From: CAYFKJ01 sp964401845
GTDB lineage: Bacteria > Pseudomonadota > Alphaproteobacteria > UBA2966
Assembly (NCBI GenBank): GCA_964401845.1
Contig: CAYOAD010000179.1
Coordinates: 1-8,176, forward strand
Length of the DNA stretch: 8,176 nucleotides
Direction of reading: 5' to 3'
The notes under the pieces were generated by a model that made no database searches, was not told the origin of the DNA, and was given only the letters and a program-made list of their open reading frames with translations. Shown piece after piece: positions 1-5,754 of the stretch. A program made the translations under genes and the position numbers. Within the stretch, counting starts at the first letter, position 1; the number at the start of each line of letters is the position of its first letter.

Positions 1-675
1 GTTTTCCCCGGCTTCGATGTAGGCGCCATCCTCGCGGATGGTGTGGCAAAGCGTTTTGTAAGCTTTCTTGTCTTTCTTCTTCATCGCCTTGACCCAGGGA
101 AAAGTCTTGCAACCGCCCTCGAGCGCCAACTCGGCGAAGGCGTCGCGCGTCCCGGAAGTCGGCGGCGGCCCCATGACTTCGATCTTGACGTCGGGAAGGC
201 CCGCATTGACGTCCTTCCAGGTCCTGTAGGGGTTGTCGATCAGCGTGCCTTCGCCGGCGGGAACCTGGTGCGCCAGCGCCAGGAACACGTCGCGGCGTGT
301 CAGGGCAAAACTTGGCGCCGATTTGTCGTTGGCCATCACAATGCCGTCGTACCCGACCTTGACCTCAACGACGTTGCCGACGCCGTTCCCGGCGCATTTT
401 TCAACCTCCGACTTCTTTATGCGGCGCGAGGCGTTGGCGATGTCGGGATGTTGGTCGCCCTTGCCGGCGCAAAAAAGCTTGAGCCCGCCGCCCGAACCCG
501 TGCTTTCGACCACGGGCGTTTTGAAAGACGTGGTCTTGCCGAAGGTTTCGGCCACCGCGGTGGCGAACGGAAACACGGTCGAGGAACCGACGATACGAAT
601 TTGATCGCGAGCCTCTGCGGCTCCGGCGATCAATAGGGAGGCAGCCAAGGCCGCCGTGAAATATCTGGTCTTCAT
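1..675 (-). CDS. pstS: PstS-type phosphate ABC transporter substrate-binding protein (3' end beyond the window)
   Basis: Periplasmic phosphate-binding component of the high-affinity Pst importer, which delivers inorganic phosphate to PstC/PstA. The 225 residues present open with a Sec signal peptide (basic MKTR, hydrophobic core, probable cleavage after AEA at residues 20-22). The phosphate-ligand segments of the family follow in order: GSSTVFPF (30-37), ESTGSGGG (57-64), NASRR (81-85), GYDGIV (108-113) and TSGTRDAF (173-180). Family members are usually about 330-350 residues, so roughly the last third lies off the left edge. The frame is open to base 1. The ATG at 675 is chosen because it gives the complete signal peptide and is preceded by AGGAG (bases 691-687), 11 bases away, which is slightly long. 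It lies downstream of phoR on the same strand, behind tandem Pho boxes, so PhoB control is expected. The family call is firm. Confidence 0.95.
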   Translation of the reverse strand, partial: MKTRYFTAALAASLLIAGAAEARDQIRIVGSSTVFPFATAVAETFGKTTSFKTPVVESTGSGGGLKLFCAGKGDQHPDIANASRRIKKSEVEKCAGNGVGNVVEVKVGYDGIVMANDKSAPSFALTRRDVFLALAHQVPAGEGTLIDNPYRTWKDVNAGLPDVKIEVMGPPPTSGTRDAFAELALEGGCKTFPWVKAMKKKDKKAYKTLCHTIREDGAYIEAGEN

Positions 676-746
676 GATTGTCGTTTCTCCTATGCACGAC
701 GCTGACGAGTGCGAGTCACTCACGGCGCCGAAACTAGCAGTCAACG

Positions 747-785
747 ACAACGGTTCTATGACAGGGACATGACGCTTTTATGACA
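747..785 (-). promoter_or_regulatory. Tandem Pho boxes (PhoB-binding site) upstream of pstS
   Basis: Read on the minus strand from base 785, four units start at 785, 774, 763 and 752, exactly 11 bases apart: TGTCATAAAAG, CGTCATGTCCC, TGTCATAGAAC and CGTTGTCGTTG. The known Pho box is two 11-base direct repeats of the CTGTCAT-AT-rich type. Units 1-2 and units 3-4 therefore each form a box, in the right orientation to drive pstS. A weak extended -10 candidate (TGC TAGTTT, 739-731) lies about ten bases past the last unit, as in Pho promoters where PhoB replaces -35 recognition. The first unit overlaps the last codons and stop of phoR (780-778). The repeats are seen directly; PhoB binding and the -10 are inferred. 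Confidence 0.82.
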
Positions 786-1839
786 ACGCCGAAGTGCCTA
801 AACCGCCGGCAGGCAGGTAGACCTTGAAGGTCGCGCCTTCGGCGGGCCGGCTTTCGATGGTGAGGCGGCCGCGATGACGGTTGACAATATGTTTGACGAT
901 GGCCAGTCCCAAGCCCGTACCGCCCATCTCGCGCGACCGGCTTTTGTCCGCCCGGTAAAACCGCTCGGTCAATCTCGGCAGGTGCACGGAAGCGATGCCC
1001 TCGCCCGCGTTATGGACGGAAACGGAAATGCCCGGACCGCCGATGTCGGGAATACGTTCAACCGTTGCGGCTCGTACGGAAACCGTTGACTCCCGGGGGC
1101 CGTACTTGACGGCGTTGTCGACCAGATTGTTGAAAACCTCCACCAACTGGTCTTCATCTCCGGCAACCGGCGGCAAATTATCTTCCACCGCAAGGTCGAT
1201 GCGGACATTCCGTTCGCCGGCGCGGCTGGCCAAGGCCGATGAAACGGCCCGCAGAACGGCGGACATGTTGACGGCGTTGCCGGGCTGAACATGCTCGTTC
1301 GCCTCCACCCGCGACAGCGACAGAAGGTCATCTACCAGGCGCGACATTCGACCGGCTTCCTCCTGCATGATATCGAGGAAACGGGTGCGCGCGTCCGCAT
1401 CGTCGCGCGCCGGCCCCTTGAGCGTTTCGATAAACCCCACCAGAGACACCAGGGGCGAGCGCAACTCGTGGCTAACGTTTGCGACAAAATCCGCCCGCAT
1501 CTGTTCCCCGGCCTTGGCGGCGCTGACGTCACGTAGAACGACAATGGCGAACGCCTGATCCGGTCCGGCCGGAAAGTCACTGACGCTGAATTTGTAGGTC
1601 GTTGTCACGGCGCCGCCGTGGCTGATTTCTCCGTCGGTGGCCGTGCCGCCGTCCGTGATCCGTTCGACGGCCGCCAGCACATCGGGATGACGGACCGCCA
1701 GCGCCAAGTCGCGGCCCACGATCTCGGCGCCGAACGCCCCCCGCGCCGCTTCGTTCGCCGCCATCAACACGCGTTTGTTATCGACCAGAAAAACCGCGTC
1801 GGGCAACGCCTCGATCAGATGATGAAGGATCTGGTCCAC
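778..1839 (-). CDS. phoR: PhoR-type sensor histidine kinase, soluble (PAS-HisKA-HATPase)
   Basis: Sensor kinase of the phosphate-starvation two-component system, expected to phosphorylate PhoB. Numbering from the GTG at 1839 (353 aa): an N-terminal PAS domain (about 1-105), HisKA with the H-box FVANVSHELRSP (phospho-acceptor His124), then the ATPase domain with N-box NNLVDNAVKYG (Asn238 and Asn242), G1 region HNAGEGI (276-282), ERFYR F-box (292-296) and G2 GGTGLGLAIV (306-315). The G1 aspartate is replaced by Asn277, a substitution seen in other functional kinases. The H-box surroundings (GFIETLKGPARDD, MSRLVDDLLSLSRVE) resemble alphaproteobacterial PhoR, and pstS lies directly downstream. 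No membrane helix is present and the preceding gene leaves no room for one. A GTG at 1851 gives four more residues but follows an in-frame TAG with no ribosome site; the GTG at 1839 has AGGTGG eight bases upstream. Confidence 0.9.
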   Translation of the reverse strand: MDQILHHLIEALPDAVFLVDNKRVLMAANEAARGAFGAEIVGRDLALAVRHPDVLAAVERITDGGTATDGEISHGGAVTTTYKFSVSDFPAGPDQAFAIVVLRDVSAAKAGEQMRADFVANVSHELRSPLVSLVGFIETLKGPARDDADARTRFLDIMQEEAGRMSRLVDDLLSLSRVEANEHVQPGNAVNMSAVLRAVSSALASRAGERNVRIDLAVEDNLPPVAGDEDQLVEVFNNLVDNAVKYGPRESTVSVRAATVERIPDIGGPGISVSVHNAGEGIASVHLPRLTERFYRADKSRSREMGGTGLGLAIVKHIVNRHRGRLTIESRPAEGATFKVYLPAGGLGTSALS

Positions 1840-1847
1840 TTGCGCGA

Positions 1848-1853
1848 CCACCT
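1848..1853 (-). promoter_or_regulatory. Ribosome binding site deciding the phoR start
   Basis: AGGTGG on the minus strand, eight bases before the GTG at 1839, matches the AGGAGG consensus at five of six positions. It overlaps the alternative GTG at 1851, so it could not serve that codon. It lies just after the TGA of the preceding gene (1865-1863), so translational coupling is plausible. Confidence 0.55.
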
Positions 1854-1862
1854 ACGTTGTCG

Positions 1863-2468
1863 TCAACCGTTGCCGCCGGCGAGCGCCGTATCTAGAAAAT
1901 CGAGCCGATCCTGCCCCCAGAAGAGTTCGTCCCGGAGCACGTAGCTCGGCGCCCCGAAGACACCCCGTTCGATGGCTTCGCGGGTGTGGGCGTCGTAGTG
2001 CTCCTTGACGGCGTCGCTCTTGGACTCCTGGAGCAAACCAGCGCCATCGATGCCGCAGCTCCCGGCGATATCGGCCAATGTTTCTTCTTCCGCGATGTTC
2101 CGTTCGCCCACCCAGACGCCCCGGAGGATCGCGCCCGCCAAAGCCAAAGCGTCCTCTCTGCGCAACACCGCCGCCATGACCAGCAGGGCCGCCGGCAACT
2201 CGGCCACGGGAAAGAATTTCGGCTCCAGGTTCAAATCCATGTCCAGGTGCCGCTTCCACCGCTCCAACTCAAGCAGTCTATATGCTTGGCGTTGCGGCGC
2301 GCGTTTTCCCAGGGGCAGGCCGCCGGAGATCGGGAATATGGCGCCGAAATCTACGGGCTTGCAGTTGACCGTGGCGTCGTATTTTGCAGCGGTGGCCGCG
2401 AACCGGTCGTGTCCGAGATACGTCCACGGTGATTGCAGCGACAGGTAGTAGTCGATGACCTGGGCCAT
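1863..2468 (-). CDS. 2-hydroxychromene-2-carboxylate isomerase family protein (DsbA-fold, kappa-GST-like)
   Basis: A 201-residue cytoplasmic protein of the glutathione-dependent HCCA isomerase family, which in naphthalene catabolism converts 2-hydroxychromene-2-carboxylate to trans-o-hydroxybenzylidenepyruvate. Seen: an N-terminal thioredoxin-fold strand with IDYYLSLQSPWTYLG (residues 5-19), where Ser13 takes the place of the DsbA active-site cysteine; no CXXC; a helical middle insertion; and the C-terminal signature GVFGAPSYVL (169-178) with the cis-proline (Pro174) and FWGQDRLDFL (183-192). Length is normal for the family. The ATG at 2468 lies 12 bases after the stop of the crotonase gene, with only a weak GGCGG-like ribosome site, so it is probably co-transcribed and coupled. 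No other aromatic-ring catabolic gene is visible. Many homologues act on unknown substrates, so the family is certain but the reaction is not. Pairing with an enoyl-CoA isomerase hints at acyl-CoA or aromatic-acid metabolism (inference). Confidence 0.9.
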   Translation of the reverse strand: MAQVIDYYLSLQSPWTYLGHDRFAATAAKYDATVNCKPVDFGAIFPISGGLPLGKRAPQRQAYRLLELERWKRHLDMDLNLEPKFFPVAELPAALLVMAAVLRREDALALAGAILRGVWVGERNIAEEETLADIAGSCGIDGAGLLQESKSDAVKEHYDAHTREAIERGVFGAPSYVLRDELFWGQDRLDFLDTALAGGNG

Positions 2469-2480
2469 ATCGCCGCCACT

Positions 2481-3248
2481 CTAGCTGAACTTGGAGAAGT
2501 CAGGCGCGCGTTTTTCGAAAAACGCCGTCATCGCTTCCTTGGCCTCCGGGGACGTCAGGCAAGGGCCGAAAAGGTTGAGCTCCGCCGTCATGGCCGCTTC
2601 GATGTCCGCGTGGTCGGTGCGCATCAGGGCTTTTGTCTGGCGCAGGGCCGCGGGCGGTTTGGCGGCCAGCTTGGCCGCCGTCGCCATCGCCGTCTCCATC
2701 AGCGCGTCGTTCGCGACGATGCCCGTCACGAGACCAGCCTCGACCCCCGTCGCGGCGTCGAAAGGTTCGCCCAGAAGAAGCAGTTCGGCCGCCTTGCGGT
2801 AGCCCGCCACACGGGGAAGCAGAAGGCTCGATGCGGCCTCCGGTACCAGCGCCAGATTGATGAAGGGCAAATGGAAGCGGGCGTTCTCTGCGGCATAGAC
2901 GAAATCGCAGTGCAGCAGCATGGTGGTGCCGATGCCCACCGCCATGCCGTTGACGGCGGCGACGATCGGCGTACTGGTGGCGCCCAACCCGCGCAGGAAG
3001 CGCGTCACCGGGCTGTCCGCACCGGTGGCCGGTGCATTGAGGAAATCCTTGAGGTCGTTGCCCGAGGTGAAGGCGTCTTCGCAACCGGTAAAGACGACAA
3101 CACGGACATCCGGGTTGTCGTCGGCCCCGCACACCGCATCCGCCATCACGGCATACATTTCCTGGGTCAGCGCGTTCTTCTTGTCGGGCCGGTTCAGGCG
3201 GACGACATGAATGCTGTCGTTGATTTCGCTTAGCACTAGGTCGGTCAA
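2481..3248 (-). CDS. Enoyl-CoA hydratase/isomerase family protein, delta3-delta2-enoyl-CoA isomerase-like
   Basis: Crotonase-fold enzyme of 255 residues, a typical family length, acting on acyl-CoA thioesters in the cytoplasm. Oxyanion-hole regions are present: FTSGNDLKDF (60-69) and NGMAVGIGTT (100-109). The two catalytic glutamates of classical hydratases, normally in a GGGCE motif and an FGQPE motif, are absent; these positions read GIGTT and FHLPF. Instead LVPEAASSLLLPR (134-146) carries a glutamate (Glu137) where enoyl-CoA isomerases of the ECI2/PECI type have their base (PEGCSS). Beta-oxidation of unsaturated fatty acids is thus a better guess than hydration; this is inferred from motifs. 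Start: the TTG at 3248 has a perfect AGGAG six bases upstream, while an earlier TTG at 3284 adds 12 proline-rich residues without a ribosome site. First gene of the minus-strand group leading to phoR. Confidence 0.9.
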   Translation of the reverse strand: MTDLVLSEINDSIHVVRLNRPDKKNALTQEMYAVMADAVCGADDNPDVRVVVFTGCEDAFTSGNDLKDFLNAPATGADSPVTRFLRGLGATSTPIVAAVNGMAVGIGTTMLLHCDFVYAAENARFHLPFINLALVPEAASSLLLPRVAGYRKAAELLLLGEPFDAATGVEAGLVTGIVANDALMETAMATAAKLAAKPPAALRQTKALMRTDHADIEAAMTAELNLFGPCLTSPEAKEAMTAFFEKRAPDFSKFS

Positions 3249-3254
3249 GGGGAG

Positions 3255-3259
3255 CTCCT
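3255..3259 (-). promoter_or_regulatory. Ribosome binding site deciding the TTG start of the crotonase gene
   Basis: AGGAG on the minus strand, separated by CTCCCC (six bases) from TTG at 3248-3246. This spacing is close to optimal and is the main reason to prefer the 255-residue protein over a longer form from TTG at 3284. Confidence 0.65.
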
Positions 3260-3305
3260 GTGGGACGGGTGGCGATGGCAACAAAAAGGCCGCTCAAGCG
3301 ATGGA

Positions 3306-3334
3306 TTGTCGCCGGAAACATGAGGGTGTGCAAT
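3306..3334 (+). promoter_or_regulatory. Weak sigma70-like promoter candidate for the xylanase gene
   Basis: In the 144-base divergent gap (3249-3392), TTGTCG (3306-3311) and TGCAAT (3329-3334) are 17 bases apart, each matching its consensus hexamer at four of six positions and ending 58 bases before the xylanase ATG. Such matches arise by chance. On the minus strand the best pair (TTGCAC/GACAAT) is weaker. No operator-like palindrome or terminator was recognised in this gap. Confidence 0.2.
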
Positions 3335-3392
3335 CGGCTTAGCACCTCCAATTGGGTCTGCACTTCTCGGTAATAGTCATTAAACTGGCGCC

Positions 3393-4547
3393 ATGTCCCC
3401 GATCCCGGCCATCTCGCGGCGGCGGTTTCTCTCGGGCGCCGGCGGCCTGGCCCTGGCGGGCTGCGCCCCGGTCGCTGCTCGCGACCCCGCCGTCGTCGGC
3501 GAAGCCGCGCTGAAGGACCGCGCGGCTCGGAAGGGTCTTGTTTTCGGCGCCGAGGTCGCACCTCGGCTTCTGCGAAATCCTGCTTACCGCGCCATCCTGA
3601 TCCGTGACGCCGGTATGGTGGTGGCCGGGAACGCGCTTAAATGGGGCCCGCTCGAACGCATTCGCCATACCATGAGGTTCCGCGGCGCCGACACCGTCGC
3701 GCGCTTTGCCGAAACCCATGGCATGGCGATACGCGGTCATACTTTTCTCTGGCACCGCATGGTGCCTGGTTGGCTGCCCAGCGCATTTCGGGACGATGGG
3801 GAAGATCCCGCCCGGCTGCTGGCCGGCCACATCCGCGCCGTCGGTGAACGCTATCGAGGCCGCATGCACAGCTGGGACGTGGTCAACGAGGCCATCGAAC
3901 CCGACGATGGTCGCCCCGACGGACTGCGGAATTCCCTTTTTCTGCAGGCGCTCGGTCCCGCTTATCTCGAACTCGCTTTCCACACCGCCGCCGAGGCGGA
4001 TCCCCATGCTCGCCTTGTCTTCAATGACTACGGCCAAGAGTGGGGCTGGGAGGTTGGCCGCCGGCGCCGCGATGCAACGCTGCGTCTGTTGGAGAATTTG
4101 CTGAAAAAGGACGTCCCGGTGCACGCCGTCGGCATCCAGGGACATCTCGATCCTGGCGTTGACGGCGCCATGGACATGCACAGTTTGGGCCGCTTCTGCG
4201 ATGAAGTTGCCGATCTCGGCCTGACGATCCAGGTGACCGAATTGGATGCCAGGGACACATCGATCAGGGGCGGCATCGCCAAGCGCGACCGCCTGGTAGC
4301 CGACGCCTACGCCCGCTTTCTCGAAACCGTTCTAGCCCGGCCCGCCACCAAGGCGGTGGTTACCTGGGGCATTACCGACCGCCATTCCTGGCTGACCCGC
4401 CATTTCCCCCGCCCCGACGGCGATCCGGTGCGGGGCCTGCCTTATGATGTGGATTTTAAACGCAAGCCCGCCTGGTACGCCCTGGCGGCGGCGCTTGACG
4501 CTGCGTCCGTGCGTGCGCCGAGCCCCAAGGCGATCCAAAACGATTAG
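3393..4547 (+). CDS. GH10 endo-1,4-beta-xylanase family protein, Tat-exported putative lipoprotein
   Basis: Family 10 glycoside hydrolase (384 aa), a retaining enzyme expected to cut internal beta-1,4 bonds of xylan-like chains. The N-terminus has a twin-arginine motif SRRRFL (8-13), a short hydrophobic stretch and a lipobox LAGC (21-24), so export by Tat and lipidation at Cys24 are likely. The catalytic barrel is complete: GNALKWG (79-85), RGHTFLWH (114-121), WDVVNEAI (161-168) with acid/base Glu166, FNDYG (210-214), VGIQGHL (246-252), VTELDA (281-286) with nucleophile Glu283, and WGITDRHSW (325-333). The usual glutamate before the substrate-binding Asn of the first motif is glycine here, while Asn80 and Lys83 remain, so the non-reducing-side subsites may differ. 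No carbohydrate-binding module. The ATG at 3393 lacks a clear ribosome site but fits the signal peptide. The gene stands alone and overlaps the convergent hydrolase remnant by four bases. Confidence 0.93.
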   Translation: MSPIPAISRRRFLSGAGGLALAGCAPVAARDPAVVGEAALKDRAARKGLVFGAEVAPRLLRNPAYRAILIRDAGMVVAGNALKWGPLERIRHTMRFRGADTVARFAETHGMAIRGHTFLWHRMVPGWLPSAFRDDGEDPARLLAGHIRAVGERYRGRMHSWDVVNEAIEPDDGRPDGLRNSLFLQALGPAYLELAFHTAAEADPHARLVFNDYGQEWGWEVGRRRRDATLRLLENLLKKDVPVHAVGIQGHLDPGVDGAMDMHSLGRFCDEVADLGLTIQVTELDARDTSIRGGIAKRDRLVADAYARFLETVLARPATKAVVTWGITDRHSWLTRHFPRPDGDPVRGLPYDVDFKRKPAWYALAAALDAASVRAPSPKAIQND

Positions 4548-5752
4548 ATTTTCCTGCCCGGCCTCACACCCTTGAAGGACGCCGGTTCCGTATTGCGCGT
4601 CATTTGGAACGTACCTTCATGTACAACCCGTTTCAATTCAACATCAACCATAACGGTTTGGTTTGGTTGTAATACCGCCCCCAAACGTCCGACGACCGAA
4701 TGGAAATAAGCCGGGTCGAAGTGAACAAATCCGCGGTCCGGACGGGCGTGAATCTCCAGCCCAATCAGGTCGGATTGCCGCTTCTTTCCCTTCCGAAAAT
4801 TCGGGATTTCGGTACCTGACAGAATCCCGTGATTAAGGTAGAGGGTTAACAGGTTTGGATTTACCGAATTCCTTTGGGTGTCGCGGATGAAACCGGATGG
4901 CAGATGATTCGGACTTGAAGTCCTGCCTCCCGTGAGAATCAGATCGTAGTCGTTTATGGCATTCCCGTGGTCGTCACTTAATCGGAATATCGCCATACTG
5001 TAGGGATCACGAATTCTCACGTTGTCAGCCAGAAGAAATCGGCTCCGTTTTTCGAGCATTTCGTCGTGTTGAATTTGCGCGGTTTCTTCGGCAAACGCCG
5101 TACACAGTTCCTCGTATTGCTTTTGCGTACGGATCTTCAGGCATCGGAGAACGGCAGATACCGTCGGATGTGGCGTTTCGTCATTTCTGACGCTGCGCAG
5201 GATGCCCATGGTCGATCCCGAATGTGCCAGTTGGGGCAATACGCGAAAGGCGGTCTTAGGTGTCTGACGGATAGTCTCGATTTCCAGAGGACTCCTGGGC
5301 CTGCCTTCCACCGGTGATTGTTGGACCAGTTTGACATAGGTCGCATTCAGATTGGCCGCAGCCACCCTGACAACGCCATCACTACCGAGTTCGCCAGTGT
5401 AGGCGTTTACGTGGTCATAGACGGCGTGATCAATGGATTGCCCGGTGAGAACGAACGGGTAAACCGGACGCCGGCCGAATGTCATACCACTACGACCCGC
5501 CCAACTTTTGTTCAAATCCCAGGCTTCTGGGCTGCCCAATTCCAGCCATTCCAAAACACCCTCGCCCGGCTCAACACCGGCGAACCAGCTTTTCAATCGA
5601 CCGATGCGCTGCTTCCCCAACTGGCCGAGCGCAGAGCCGAAGTTTGCCGGTGCGAGCATGATCAGATGGCTCATTGGTCCGAGACCGCGGCGCCGGCGCG
5701 AGAGGTAGTAGCGGTTCCACCAGTCGCGTATTACAGGTCCGCCCGTTGAATG
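4544..5752 (-). pseudogene. Alpha/beta-hydrolase (lipase/esterase-like) remnant lacking its N-terminal part
   Basis: A frame open from 5839 down to the TAA at 4546-4544. The first ATG is at 5674 (376 residues), but the 26 codons before it, in the same frame from 5752, read HSTGGPVIRDWWNRYY... up to GLGP and then MSHLIMLAPANFGSALG. HSTGG is a typical nucleophile elbow (G/H-x-S-x-G) of alpha/beta hydrolases, followed by the usual helix and the next strand (LIMLAPAN). Upstream the frame has no start codon and runs into the kinase gene, so everything before the nucleophile is missing. The remainder contains a probable cap or extra domain; its C-terminal 200 residues match nothing I recognise. Base composition is lower in G+C than neighbours (47% and 53% in two 60-base samples), suggesting acquired DNA. 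A shortened protein from 5674 could be translated but would lack the catalytic serine. Overlaps the xylanase stop by four bases. Confidence 0.7.
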
Positions 5753-5754
5753 GG

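Noticed and set aside
43..636. Plus-strand open frame of 197 residues at the left edge
   Set aside because: Antisense to pstS, whose signal peptide and ligand motifs are unmistakable.
705..720. GAGTG/CACTC short inverted repeat between phoR and pstS
   Set aside because: Five-base arms with no T tract; too weak to call a terminator or attenuator.
2433..3233. Plus-strand open frame of 266 residues opposite the crotonase gene
   Set aside because: It is antisense to a gene with clear family motifs, is very rich in Arg, Gly and His, and has no recognisable domain; typical of high-GC antisense frames.
3281..3304. CGCTCAAGCG palindrome beside a run of A, terminator-like on the minus strand
   Set aside because: The loop would be only two bases and it lies upstream of the crotonase gene rather than after any gene.
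2500..3561. Minus-strand open frame of 353 residues overlapping the crotonase and xylanase genes
   Set aside because: Arg/Pro/Gly-rich shadow in another frame of the crotonase gene, extending antisense into the xylanase gene; no motif.
3339..4181. Minus-strand open frame of 280 residues opposite the xylanase
   Set aside because: Antisense to a complete GH10 gene with intact catalytic motifs; no family features of its own.
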